Source of the DNA: Gentiana macrophylla
Taxonomy: Eukaryota; Streptophyta; Magnoliopsida; Gentianales; Gentianaceae
Direction of reading: 5' to 3'
DNA: 64,000 nucleotides
Assembly: GCA_026214975.1 (NCBI GenBank)
Contig: CM047807.1
Location: 68,737,824-68,801,823, forward strand
In this document: piece after piece, positions 35,485 to 48,007 of the stretch
Layout: the number at the start of each line of letters is the position of its first letter
Numbering within the stretch: position 1 is the first letter of the stretch
Made by a program: the position numbers and the translations under genes
Notes under the pieces: model-generated
Told to the model about the DNA's origin: nothing
Databases searched by the model: none
Seen by the model: the letters and a program-made list of their open reading frames with translations, nothing else

Positions 35485-36050
35485 CTACTCGTCCCATAGA
35501 CGTACAGCCTCTGTCTGGTCCTCAGACGACCAACTCTCTTCATCTTCAGGGAGTAACTCTTTGATGCTCACCTGTTGAACCATCATCTTTCCGTTAACCA
35601 TTGCAGTATAACAACTCCTGGCTGTTTCCACATCACCTTTGATTAATGTAGGGCCTTCCCCCGTAGGGAATTTCATACTAACATGAGCTGGTGACATCAC
35701 AGCTCGAAGATAGATAAGTGATGGTCTTCCTATGATCACATTGTATGATGAGGGTGCTTTTACCACTACATAATTCACCATTAGGGTCCCGCCCTTGGTT
35801 CCTTCCCTAAAAGTAGTTGGGAGCTTGATCATGCACAGTGGGTGTATTGGGGGTCCGGAAAAGCCGAACAAGGGAGCCGAAATATATGAGAGTTTGGCAT
35901 ATTTCAATCCCATAGCTCTGAAAACATTGTAGTAAAGAACATTCACAACACTGTCTTTGTCTACACATATTTTCTTTGTCAGATTCCTGCTGATCACCGC
36001 TTCTATCAATAACCCTTCATTGTTGATTACTAAATGGAGGGAGTCCTTGG
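35485..36050 (-). pseudogene. Tat-lineage protease region (3' of the L2 insertion)
   Basis: Motifs HLVINNEGLLIEAVISRNLT, VDKDSVVNVLYYNVFRAMGL and SYNVIIGRPSLIYLRAVMSP give the Tat retropepsin pattern: a D-S box and a closing I-x-GRP. The usual DxGSS/A triplet reads DKDSVVN, so the catalytic DSG-like motif is altered. The frame is cut by the L2 element at 36050, and its upstream part lies at 45133 and above. Confidence 0.75.
36046..36050. repeat. Target-site duplication CTTGG (left)
   Basis: CTTGG directly precedes the L2 5' LTR (TGTTGAAATA) and recurs at 45128-45132 directly after the 3' LTR. The 5-bp length is normal for LTR retrotransposon insertion. Confidence 0.92.
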
Positions 36051-37977
36051 TGTTGAAATAGTGTCCTAAACCCAATCGGGTTGGACTGGATCCGACCGGG
36101 TCGGATCATTTATACTATTTCTTTATGTATATACATATATTAAATGGCTTTATGTTGTCGTATATTTGTTCTTTTAAAGAACCAATGGTGAATTGTTATA
36201 TGATAACGTCCTTAGTATTAAACTATGATAGAGAAACCATGATAAGAGATTATGGTTGATGAGATCTCTAATCACTTTAAATAATTTTGATACAAATATG
36301 TCTCTAGGCTGATGTACTATTAAACAGGGCATTGATAGTATAAACAAGCTAGCACGTATTAGATGTCTTCTGTCTTTAAGGGCAGGGATAGATCTTGTCT
36401 ATCGAAGTGTAGAGACACTTGGACTGTACGTGGACGTGTATTAGAGAATGCGTACGTTAGACTGGCCCACTTACATTAAGTGTCGCACTATGTGGAAGTT
36501 GTGTAATTATCCTTTAGACCGGAGTCTTCATGGCATCACAGTGTGGATTGGCATGCTTTGACACTATTGAGGTTTCCCCGAGCCACGGGGCGATCATGCG
36601 GTAGTGATTGGGTGTGATACTGAAGCATGCAGAGTATACATATTCGGTCGTCTGGGAATCGCGTACCCTATCAGTAGGGGTGCATATCCAAAAGGGTCTT
36701 CTTATAAGGAATGTATTACTCTTGTGAATCTTTGCAAAGTGGGAGTAAATGAGTTACTTCGAGAGATCATGATATCCAGATTATAAGATACGATCGTTAA
36801 TGTATTGACACTTGAGATACGATCGTATGGATATTATTACAGCGATAGGATTGTATTTTATACGGTAACTATTTCACATGAAAGGTAGTAGTCATTGCAT
36901 TTGACTCTTCCAATGATTGGGGGTCATGGTGTGTTGCTAGACGCTTTCCCATGATCGTTAGGCATGAAGGGCATTTTTGTAATTTGCACTTTATGTCTAC
37001 GGCCAACATATTCGGAATCCTATCGGGTCGCACACATATGAACATCAAGTCAGATTAATATGTGGTTATAGTTGATAACCAAATAAGGAAAGTTTATCTC
37101 GTACTATAAAAGTTATAGTGGTAAATTAATATGGTGGTATTTATTTATTATGAATAAATATAATACAAGATATTAATTATGTTGATTAATTAAATATACA
37201 TATGATGTATGTAAGTCGAAATTATTATGTGTATATGATACACATGTATTTTGTAAATTAATTAATCATAGTATTATATTAATTAAAGAATGTTCTGGAT
37301 GCCAAATCTTTGGCAAGAGGGGTGCCACTTTCATTATGTATATGATACACTTGGATTGTGCAATTTAATTAATAAGATTGCCATATATTAATATTAGATA
37401 TTAATGACTATAGATTTGCACACATGTGTAAATTGATTTAGGGTAATAAGATAAAGATAGTCAATATAAGATATTTACAATATATTGGAATATTTAATAT
37501 AAGATATTGAATATTAAATGAGATAAATCAATAAAAGATATTTTGATTATTTTACTAGTAAATGGTTTTCTTCCTCTCCACTCTAGTTGGGGCGCCCCTC
37601 TAACTATAAATAAGAGGTGGGTGTCAAGCTCTTTGGTACATCACAACTCCATGAGCTAATAGTTCTTGTGAAAAATAGAGAGCTCCTTAGAGAGAGTTTT
37701 GGGAGAGAGAAAATTCCGGTCTAGCAGCCGGATTTTTCTTGTAGCAATCCAATGGTGGATTCCGGCGGGTTGTTCGTGTGGACTAGCGGTAGAGGCCGAA
37801 CGCTTGGGCGGCTCCGTGCACAGCTACTCTCCTTAGATGGTCAAAGCGTCGATCTTTTAGATCAAGCAAGGTAACACCGTCTACTAGTTTATTTGTTTAT
37901 TTCTTAAACGGAGTCGATCCTGGTCAAAAGAAATAAATTTTTTAATTCCACTGTGTTCCCGCGTAGATTTCCTTGCA
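36051..37977 (+). repeat. L2 5' LTR (1,927 bp)
   Basis: TGTTGAAATAGTGTCC..CTTGCA. A TATA box (TATAAATAA) is at 37605-37613. The chance frame 36604-36786 is shared with the 3' LTR (43818-44000) because the LTRs are copies of each other; nothing suggests a protein. Confidence 0.92.
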
Positions 37978-38329
37978 GTGGTATTAGGGAAAGCTTCGAG
38001 CTTAAGCAATAAGCATGTTACTATGCGTAGTTAATTTTATCGTTTAAATCATTTAATTAAAAGATGAAAGATTTTTGATTCGCAAAAGTGATACATGAAA
38101 AGAAAAAAAAGCGAGATCGGGTGGTGCTTGGCCGACTGGCGGCGGCACCACCACCGGCGGTGGCAGGGCAACCTGCTGCCGGCGTCGGTTGACCAGTCAA
38201 TGCTGGCAGATCTCCTAAATTTTGTTTTGTGTATTTTGTGATTCAATATGGTTCATAGTTGTGATTGGTAATTTCTCATTTGTTTAGTTGTGTCATGTGG
38301 TTATCCAATGGTTCACATAGTTTGGGCCA

Positions 38330-38605
38330 TTGGCATGCCACATGGCATTAAAATAATAATGGTCTTTCCAAACTTTGTTTGGAATAGGCCTATGCTCTTT
38401 CCAAATATTTGATTTGGAAAAAGGCCTAGGCCTAGGCCACTTCCAAAAATTTTGATTTTGGAAAGTGGCCAGGCATATTAACCAAAATATTGGCATTTCC
38501 AAATTGTGTTTGGAATAGGCCTAGGCACTTTTCAAAATATTTGATTTTGGAAAATGCCTAAGCCTAGGCCCTTTTCAAAATTTTTATTTTGGAATGGGCC
38601 AAGGG
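38330..38605 (+). repeat. Palindrome-rich repeat region after the L2 primer site
   Basis: Repeats of tttccaaa..atttgatttggaaa and ggcctaggc alternate. The core ggcctaggcctaggcc at about 38423-38438 is a perfect palindrome. Related copies occur near 38515 and 38560. The arms could fold into hairpins. Confidence 0.75.
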
Positions 38606-41600
38606 AGATGACTTTTGGTTTAGGAAACCAAGGGCATCCCTTTTGATTAGGAATCAAAAGGAAATAAACAAAAGAGACTTAATTTTAATTTAAATTTATT
38701 TTTAGAATAGTTCTATTTAATTAAAATCGTTTAAAATTAATCGTTAATTTTATTTCGATTAAAATCATTTAATTAATTAAATGTTAATTAGTTAATTGAT
38801 TGGATAAAATTATTTAATAGATTAAATGTTAATTGATTAATTAAGACGCAAGTAGTTAATTTTTAATTTTATCTTTTTCATAAGATGTTATTGTATGGAT
38901 TAGATAAATTAGATATAGTATGATTATTTGGACCCCGATTGCTCATGGACTCGACCGATATAATAGATGTGATTGATTTAATTTTTCTGTTGGTTTAAAA
39001 ATTGTCCTAGGCCGTTATGAAGAACTTGACCTAGTTTATTTTATGCATTTATCTCATTCCCGTTAGCTCCCCCTGTGGGCAGCGGGTGTATTTATTTTAT
39101 TAGATAGAATTAAATGTAACAAGAATGGAGCAGAAAATGGAGACCAAAGATAGAAGAATAAAGATCCTATTGGAGATGGCGACCCTTAGATTGTGACACG
39201 CGGTTTCGTCAGTTTGTATTCGAAACCGCACCTAGAAAAATCCATGATCATACCGGTTACTTTACGCATTTATTTCTTTTGTGCTTGTATTTATTTTATA
39301 TGATACGATAGATGCATGACTAGGCACGATCTAGATGAATGTGTAGGATGTATGTCTATAGAGATAGATATACTTGATGAGACCATAATTAAAATTAATT
39401 AAGTGTATTAATTTACATAAATACCTCCACCTCAAAAGAATCAAGTTGAAATTGCTTCCCCATATTATAATGACGGTGAAGAGCCTTTGTTCGGATCCAA
39501 CACTTCAGCCAAAGCAGGGGTTGACCTACATCGGGTATATCGTCATTATTGAGATATGATCGTATGAGATATCACGAAAATTGGGGTTCTGACTTGACTA
39601 AGAATTCTCTCGGCCACCAGCCAAAGCGGGGTCGTTTGGATTTTAGAGGCAATGGTTTGACTACTTCATAAGATGAAAATTGTCAAAGAGTTGACTAGTC
39701 AAAGAATAAGAGTCGTATAAGATACGATTGACAAAGAGTTGACTACCTATTAGACTATTTTCGGCCCACCATCCAAAGCGGGGGTCGCGGTAGTTTAGTG
39801 GGATCTTGTCCACTAAAGAAATTAATAATTCTTGAAAGTCAATTGGTAGTAGTTGACTATTGGGAGCAAAATCATAAACCAAAAGACCATTTTTGATTTT
39901 GCGTGTAAAAACAACAACACTCTTTTATTTCATTTTTATGTTGTAGTTTTAGCAAACTTTTATATTTATGTTTTATTCTAGATTAGTAAAACCAAATTAT
40001 GACTATTACCTTTTGAGAAACGTTCTCAAATATGGTTAAGTAATTTTAATCCTTTTAAAATAAGCAATGACACGAGCAATCCCGTTATGGTAGTTAGAGA
40101 CAAGATGCAACACTCCAAAGCTTTAATTATTAATGAAAGCGGAAGCTCATGATATGATTGAATCATTTGAAATAAATTTCAATGAATTAATCATATATTG
40201 GATACGATCCAAGATGATCATTCAGTCATACGATGACAATTAATTAAAATGTTGGATAAGAATGACCACATCTAATTTTGGAAAGGCTGTTTTCAAAATT
40301 GTAAGATTTAAGTATCGACTTAATTCTATCATTGCTTAAAGGTTAAATAAATAGTCAATGTTTTGAATACGATTCAAAAGATTAAATAAACTATTTAATA
40401 AACTTTATATTTTCTTTATGAAAGGAAATTAAAGTCTTGGCTCTTGTGATCTTTCTTAAGTCTTATGAAGATACAATAAGAAACATTTTTCAAGTGCTGA
40501 AAGGATTAAAAGGAAAGTTAGGGCATGTGCTTAAATAGGAAACTTATTGAAGTTTCTATTCTAGACAAGTGAGTCGAGATGAATCTATCTAAGTTCAAAG
40601 TCGACTCTAAGATATATGATACATTACGAGTGTGATTAAATTAGAAAGATTGAATACAGATATGGAAGGTGAAGCAAACATTGTAACACTTACCATATTC
40701 TGGATCTAGTAAACTGATAAGGGAACTAAATAAATGTTATTATGTTCCGGTTCTTTTGAAGAACATACTTTCAGTTATTTGTTAGGATTTAGTAGACATA
40801 TTCAATTGTAAAGAATAAATGTTATTCCGACAAAGTTGGAAGGTCACTGAATCTAACATACTATATTGATGTCACTATATAGTTGATATATGCGATGAGA
40901 TCTCAACTAAATATTTGTATGGCTCTTATCCTTGATATTTGTAGTTGTTCTAGAATGTCGACTCTCTCGAAGAGAAACGTATAATCAAATGTCATTTATA
41001 TGATGTTTGAACCATTATTATGAATCATGTGGGTGCTACGTATCTTATCTAAAGATGACTAAAATACCCTTTTATTGAAAGGTTATAAAATCTAGAAAAA
41101 TTGTCTAAAGCCTAAACATACCGATGTTTGTTGGCTTATTACAATTAATTCCAAAAATAATTGTTTGTTAATCTCTATGACTATTTTTAGAAATAGTTGA
41201 ATATACTTACTGAAGTACAACAATTCGGAAAGCTTGAAAAGTTCGAGCTAGTACGAATATAAAATTGACGAGCTACTTAGGAATTAATCTTCAATTGGAT
41301 TGAAGTAATTAATGCCTGAAAGGTGTTTCAGAAGTCTTCTGAAAAGGAATAAGATTCTCCCTTGAAGGATACCATCTTTGGGATACGCAATTAGATTTTG
41401 TTCCCAAAATGGAAATAACACTTTATATGATAAAGGTGTGACGCAAGCCATGCGAAGTATCCCTTACCCGTTTTGGGATAGTGCCATTATACTTAACCAA
41501 GTTCCAAAGAATAAAGGTTGAATAAATTTCATATTAGATATGGTAGGCGATAATGTCAAATCTATCTTAACCGATGATTTGAAGTTGTCATAGGCAGAGT

Positions 41601-42187
41601 CAGAAAGGCTTAGAGCCTAATACGACATATGCAACTTTGTGGAATGTCTTAGCTAGCATGCTGGATATTATTTACTTGTCCACGGAGTAAAATGTTTGTC
41701 TCCTAAAATGCTGTCTTCTAAAGGAAGTGTTTCTTCCAAGAGAAACAGTGGAGTGAATTAGATCTCAAAAGAGTTGGAGAACCACAAAGATATACTCAAC
41801 CATTGGAACATGAACAGACGCCGCATAGCGATGAGGTGTAGAACACTGCTCAATGCACACAAAAGTTCTGTAAGTCTGTGGATAACCTCAAGCCTGAAAA
41901 GGCTGCTGGTATGTTCATCTTGAAGAATGAATATCTCATGCCTTATGAAGGAATGTTTGAAAGGAAAGATTGAGAGATATGGCCAGGAGCCATAATATCT
42001 GAATTAGATTCCATCAGTGACAACCAAGTTATGAACATAGTATGTCTTCCCTAGAGGGAATGCCCATGTAAGGCTGAGCGCAGTACTATTCAGACTATGC
42101 TTGTTGTAACTTCGTATCATGGCTTTATGATAGTGTTGAAGACATTGGGCAGAAAGCTCGATGTTCATAGACGATGACATTATATGT

Positions 42188-42240
42188 AAGCCCACGAGAT
42201 CCATTTATGGACTCAAACAAGTTTCTTTAGACGATTTCTT
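42188..42240 (+). pseudogene. Copia RT relic
   Basis: The plus-strand frame from 42188 reads KPTRSIYGLKQVSLDDF. SIYGLKQ is the hallmark of Copia reverse transcriptases. Flanking sequence has stops and frameshifts throughout. Confidence 0.7.
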
Positions 42241-43266
42241 TGTTTGATAATCAAAGGGGTTTGATTTAGTCAAAAGAAGGATATGCCGAACGTGCAAGAT
42301 GGATAGTGGGAGTGTGTTACGATTTTTGAGTAAGATATTGAATATCCCTCTTGAGAATTAATACCCCATGTCACAGTCAACTAATGCTTGGTAGTTCAAG
42401 GTCTTTACGAAAGCACTTGGATTGGCAGTTCTTATTTTTGGAAATAAGAATCTATAGCGATAGATTTAACTGCTGTTAGATTATAGTTTACCTATATAGA
42501 TGTGATGCTAAAAGTGTTTAGCATAGATCACGATAGGGGATACTGCTAGCCGGTATTTTCAAGATCTATCTATGTTAGGACGTTGGTCCTAAAGAAGAGG
42601 TGAAAGATGATGCTTATGGAAGGTTTCTTTTGTTACTGCAATAGGAACCGTCATAAAAGTCATGCCAGATGTTCATACTTCGTGAAAAGTAATGAGCAAG
42701 TATGAAAGTAAATCTGGTGAAAGTCGAGAACGTCCTTAAACAAGTTAAGGATGGTTTCCTAGTTTATCGAAACTTGGAATCAGATAAATATAGTTATACA
42801 GACGTATATCCTGAGTCGTATGAAGGTGAGTGGGAGCTACGGTCTGGGTTTGCAGTCACTTTGATTAAGTGATACAGTGAGCTGGAAATGTTCTTGACTA
42901 TGGGTCACTATAAATTCTACAACCAGGCCGAAACATAGTAGTGCCTTAGAGGGACAGCGGGAGCAGTACATGAGTCTATGAGGTTCATTCTTGAACCTTG
43001 TATGGTTCTTCCACCATTTCTATATGGCTGATATAGTAAGTGGATTCATTGCTTGAAGCAAGGACCAGGGTCTCGTCGGAGATTCATGTGTGTGTTGAGG
43101 CGGTTCCTTTGACTTGGTCATTTGGAGCATGGTTTGAAGATAGTCTGAGTCCTCACAGATAGTGATCCATTCATAGCTAGGGCTGGTTGCGAGTATTGCA
43201 TAAGATTCTTGTGTTTCAACTTGGTCTTGTGTGTGCGAGTGATTAGTTTTAGGCCATGTGGGAGAT

Positions 43267-45127
43267 TGTTGAAATAGTGTCCTAAACGCAATCCAGTTGG
43301 ACCAGATCCGACCGGGTCGGGTCATTTCTACTATTTCTTTATGTCTATACATATATTAAATGGATTTATGTTGTCATATATTTGTTCTTTTAAAGAACCA
43401 ATTGTGAATTATTATATGATAATGTCATTAGTATTAAATTGTGATAGAGAATGCATGATAGGCGATTATGGTTGATGAGATCTCTAATCACTTTAAATAA
43501 GTTTGATACGTAAATGTCTCTAGGCTGATATACTATTAAACAGGGCATTGATAGTATATACAGGCTAGCACGTATTAGATGTCTTATGTCTTTAATGGCA
43601 GGGATAGATCTCGTCTATCGAAGTGTAGAGACACTTGGACTATACGTGGACGTGTATTAGAGAATGCGTACGTTAGACTGACCTACTTACATTAAGTGTC
43701 GCACTATGTGTCAGTTGTGTAATAATCCTTTAGACCAGTCTTTATGGCATCACGGTGTGGATTGTCATGCTTTGACACTATTGAGGTTTCGCATAGCCAT
43801 GGGGCGATCATGCGGTAGTGATTGGGTGTGATACTGAAGCATGCAGTGTATACATGTTTGGTCGTCCGGGAATCGCGTACCCTATCAGTAGGGGTAAAAA
43901 TCCGAAAGGGCCTTCTTATAAGAAATGTCTTACTCTCGTGAATCTTTGCAAAGTGGGAGTAAATGAGTTACTTCGAGAGAGCAAGATATCCAGATTATAA
44001 GATACGATCGTTAATGTATTGACACTCGAGATACGATCGTATGCATATTATTACAGTGATAGGATTGTTATTTACACGGTAACTGTTTCACATGAAAGGT
44101 AGTAGTCATTGCATTTGACTCTTCCGATGATTGGGGGTCACTGTGTGTTGCTAGACGTTATCCCGTGATCGTTAGGCATGAAGGGCATTTTCGTAATTTG
44201 CACTTTGTGTCTACGGCCAACATATTCGGAAGCTTATCGGGTCACACACATATGAACATCAAGTCGGATTAAAACGTGGTTATAGTTGATAACCAAATAA
44301 GAAAAGTTTATCTCGTACTATAAAGGTTATAGTGGTAAATTAATATGGTGGTATTTATTTATTATGAATAAATATAATTCAAGATATTAATTATGTTGAT
44401 TAATTAAATATACATATGATGTATGTATCTCGAAAGTATCATGTGTGTATGATACACATGTATTTTGTAAATTAATTAATCACAGTATTATATTAATTAA
44501 AGAATGTTCCGGATGCCAAATCTTTGGCAAGAGGGGCGCCACTTTCAATGTGTATATGATACACTTGAATTGTGCAATTTAATTAATAAGATTGCCATAT
44601 ATTAATATTAGATATTAATGACTATAGATTTGCACACCTGTGTAAATTGATTTATGGTAATAAGATAAATATAGTCAATATAAGATATTGACAATATATT
44701 GGAATATTTAATATAAGATATTGAATATTAAATATAAGATATTGACAATATTGGAATATTTAATATAAGATATTGAATATTTAATATTTAATATAAGATA
44801 TTTAATATAATAGTTCTTGTGGAAAATAGAGAGCTCCTTAGAGAGAGTTTTGGGAGAGAGAAAAGGCCGGTCTAGCAGCAGGATTTTTCTAGTAGCAATC
44901 CAATGGTGGATTCCGACGGGTTGTTCGTGTGGACTAGCGGTAGAGGCCGAACGCTTGGGTGTCTCCCTGCACAGCTACTCTCCTTAGACGGTCAAAGCGT
45001 CGATCATTTAGATCAATCAAGGAAACACCGTCTACTAGCTTATTTATTTATTGCTTAAATGAAGTCGATCCTGGTCAAAGGAAATAAATTTTTGAATTCC
45101 GCTGCATCCCGCGTAGATTTCCTAGCA
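43267..45127 (+). repeat. L2 3' LTR (1,861 bp), promoter region replaced
   Basis: Matches the 5' LTR closely, except that the stretch equivalent to about 37530-37665, including the TATA box, is missing. An array of aatataagatattgaatatt-type repeats stands there at about 44690-44815. Confidence 0.9.
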
Positions 45128-45132
45128 CTTGG

Positions 45133-46709
45133 GACCATAAGTCACTTCTTCCAACAACCTTCGTCTTTTCTTTGATTGAGTAAGAGCGGTAGACATGCTA
45201 CTGCCTATATCTTCGGTTCTGCTTGTGTTGTTTGGCCCCCCTAAGATTGTATTGATTGTATTCATGGGGTGATTTCCCAACTGAAAATCAGGGTCTGGTG
45301 AGTGGTCTCTTCTTCTTTGAAACTCATCTCTATTATCTCTATCATTGATGTTATTTATGCGCTTGAATTCACGTCGGCCGCGCGGTTCGGCCTGATGGGA
45401 CCGATCTATGATCTCATCTAGCTTTCCGTCCGTTACTGCTGGATCAATATCTCTGATCAGATCCCGATATTGCTCTGAATCATGACCGACATCCTTGAGA
45501 TATTTGAAAACCTTGTTAGCATCCATCTTCTCTCTGGGTCCCCTCATTGGTGGTGAGACATTGGCTATACCCTTTCTTTCCATAATTGCGAGAACTTGTT
45601 CACAAGATCTGTTCAAAGGAATGAAGTCTCTGTCCTGCAGAGCTCCTTTCTTCCCCATCCGATCTGGGATGGGTGCGATTACCCGATCCCAAACCGACTT
45701 CTTTTTCTTGTCTGACTTATCTTCAGACTTACTTTTTCCCTTCACCTTTTTCCATCTCCCTTTTGAACATATTTGCTTCTTCTCCCTGGCAATGCTTGTA
45801 GGCCACATCTAGGCATTCTTCAATAGACTAAGGGAGTTTGCTGTTTATCTTGGCGTGCAGCCGTCCCTCTCACAGACTTGCCACGAAAGAGGCGACCAGC
45901 AGTCGATCATCTGCATCCCGCACCAATGCATATTCTTCGTTAAAACGCTTATGAAGTGAAGAACAGACTCATATTGCTTCTGTTTCAAAGTTAGAAGGTG
46001 AGTCTGATTTCTCTGGAAAGGATGAGCTACGATAAAAGCATGGATGAACTTCCGAGTTAGGGTTCCGAAGTCGGAGATCTACCAGGGGGGAATTTTGTTG
46101 AACCATTCTTTGGCCCTTCCCATAAGAAGTGTAGGGAAAGCCTTACACTTAATCTCATTTGAGGCGTTGTACAGGTTCATGTGAGATATGTACTGATGCA
46201 TATGGTCATAGGGATCATTAGATCCGTCATATGACTCAATTTTAGGAATCTTGAACCCCGCTGGTCGGGGATAGCTGTCATTATACTCTGTAAAAGGTGA
46301 CGCACAGAGAAGTTCATATGATTGCCTTCCGAGCAGAGCACCCAGTTCGGCCTTAGTTGTATCATTAGGGTTTTGATGAACATTCATTTTCACCGTATTG
46401 AGGCTGGACTCACCCTCTTGCTTTTTATGAGTTTCTTAATGGAGATTGATTTATGAAACTTCTGGGGGATCCATTCCTTTGAGGGTTTCGTCGAAAATTT
46501 CCTTGAGGGTGATATTGTCTATATTTTTCAAGGCTTCCCCTGGTTGGCTGTATCTTGAAGGACCGGATCAAGCTGATAAGTCTGATCCTCAGAAATGTTT
46601 GCTCCTTTTTGAGCGGCCGCAGTCTGGCCTTCTCCTGGGGTGGTTGCAGCAGCTTCACCTTGTTGAGTCGGATCTACAGGATCGGCAGTTCTCTTGCCGG
46701 TGTTTTTAG
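45133..46709 (-). pseudogene. Tat-lineage gag (5' of the L2 insertion)
   Basis: The capsid core is at 46079-46393 (PRPAGFKIPKIESYDGSNDPYD, KCKAFPTLLMGRAKEWFNKIPP). A frame change near 46080-45810 precedes the basic C-terminal part at 45808-45133 (FIPLNRSCEQVLAIMERKGI, ANKVFKYLKDVGHDSEQYRDLIRD). The latter is where Tat gags have a C-x-x-H..GH..C knuckle; here both Cys positions are lost (KYLKDVGHDSEQY). The N-terminal end, to about 46709, is Pro/Gln-rich with frame changes. The start codon is not resolved. Confidence 0.75.
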
Positions 46710-47360
46710 CTATTGTTGATCACGAGAATTCTGGGATTTTTTAGATCGCTTTATCAGACAGATGGCCCTCCTTCTAGCCGCCAATTGACTATGCTGGATC
46801 TCGTCTATTAATTAATCCGGGCCAATTACCTTTGTGACAATGATCTTTAATCCTATGAACCGTAAATCATGTTAATGGGAATGTGTTTTTGGTGTATTTT
46901 AGACTGAGCTCGATTGTTATTTCTCCCGAGTTGCCTATGTATCCAATAACTGAATTAGAATCAAGTCTTTCATAGTTCCTTAGGGTTGTTTATATAGGGG
47001 GCGTCTCATCCCTTTCCTTGCCCTGGAAGGAATTGTTTTATATTATTGTTTTAATCCCATATTTAAATGTCGTGATCGTAGTCTTTATGACTCAGGATTC
47101 ATTCCTTATTTATCTCTAGTTATCCAGCACGTGGAATAACAGCCGGGGTTGCTCTGTGCGTCCTGTGCCGAGACCCCAAGGCCACTATGGCCGAACTAGG
47201 CAGCTCCTCTGCACCAAGCCCTAGGCGACCTGCGGTGGCTGGAGGAGGAGCATCTGCCGATCTCTCACCTGGGGTTAGGGACCTGCCCTTCGATATGAGT
47301 TTGGGTCTCTTAGCCCTTAATGCCTTACTTTTAGAGGCTAGTCAGTGATTATATGACTTT
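46710..47360 (-). other. Tat-element 5' leader/LTR region, boundaries unresolved
   Basis: Non-coding. It includes a GC-rich stretch at 47130-47290 that contrasts with the flanks. Upstream of gag one expects the leader, primer site and 5' LTR, but I could not fix TG..CA ends without the second LTR. Confidence 0.4.
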
Positions 47361-48007
47361 AAATGATAACACGTGACGCAGTTCGGATTGGCCATCATCA
47401 AATGGATATTTAGTAGATCATAAGTGTTTGAAGAGTTACAACTATTCTATTTTTTTGAACAAACTGATATATCCTTATTATTCACTTTATCTTCGGTACT
47501 AGAAATACCGTAATGGAGGTGGATGATAATATTGAAACACTAAAATTATTGAATAAGTTATAAAGAGATCCACAAATCACTCATCCTCATTAATAGCGGT
47601 TATAGTACACATAAAGTGGGTAAAGGACGAAATGGTCTATTGGAATGTATCTTTGTCCTTAATCACACACAAAAGAATCCACTGGATTAATCGACAAATA
47701 ATACACCCATTTCGTCTTTTTTCACATTTATCTTTATTAAATAAAAATAAAAAATGAAGAAGACATACGAAGTAGAAGCCGAAAGAAGGAAAAATGAAAA
47801 AGTATTTTTTAAAGAAAAAATATGGTTATTTCTCTCTTTTACTCAGTATTTCAAACGGTTATATCTTTTGATATAAAACTCCGATCATCGTAATTCTTTC
47901 ACGACAATACATATTTTTTCGTACTCTTAATTCTGATATATCATTTGATATTTTTCGACATAATTTCTGAAAATTGAAATTGTCTTCATAAAAATCGACG
48001 CGATGTT
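47361..48007. other. No recognisable feature
   Basis: AT-rich sequence without coding frames, terminal repeats or homology to other parts of the window that I could see. Confidence 0.5.

Larger units (their letters stand above)
36051..45127 (+). mobile_element. Complete L2-family LTR element, decayed Copia, 9,077 bp
   Basis: The LTRs are 36051-37977 and 43267-45127. The primer-site-like gtggtattaggg follows the 5' LTR at 37978, and the purine tract gtgggagat precedes the 3' LTR. CTTGG duplications flank it. The 5.3 kb interior has no long ORF, but Copia pol relics can be read on the plus strand: SELDLKRVGEPQ near 41745 (integrase tail style) and SIYGLKQVS near 42200 (RT). It is therefore a Copia element decayed to non-coding state, inserted into the Tat element between gag and protease. 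Confidence 0.9.
30714..47360 (-). mobile_element. Tat-lineage Gypsy retrotransposon, split by an L2 element
   Basis: Minus-strand order: 5' region (46710-47360), gag (45133-46709), protease, RT, RNase H, second RNase H, integrase (32329-36050), 71-bp tandem array (31556-32190) and an antisense accessory ORF (30714-31496). The second archaeal-type RNase H (NGAEYEALTTGLKLA), integrase phrases (WPFDQCGVDLMGPLPRA, DYFTKWVEAEPL) and antisense ORF are Tat hallmarks. The L2 element at 36051-45127 interrupts it between gag and protease. LTR boundaries could not be fixed. The 3' LTR is not seen, and the left part is lost at the Copia LTR C junction. Confidence 0.8.

Noticed and set aside
36604..36786. 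60-codon ORF, also at 43818-44000
   Set aside because: Present twice only because the two L2 LTRs are copies; no known motif and no support as a protein.
42004..43352. Minus-strand ORFs inside the L2 interior
   Set aside because: They lie opposite plus-strand Copia pol relics and show no protein family pattern.
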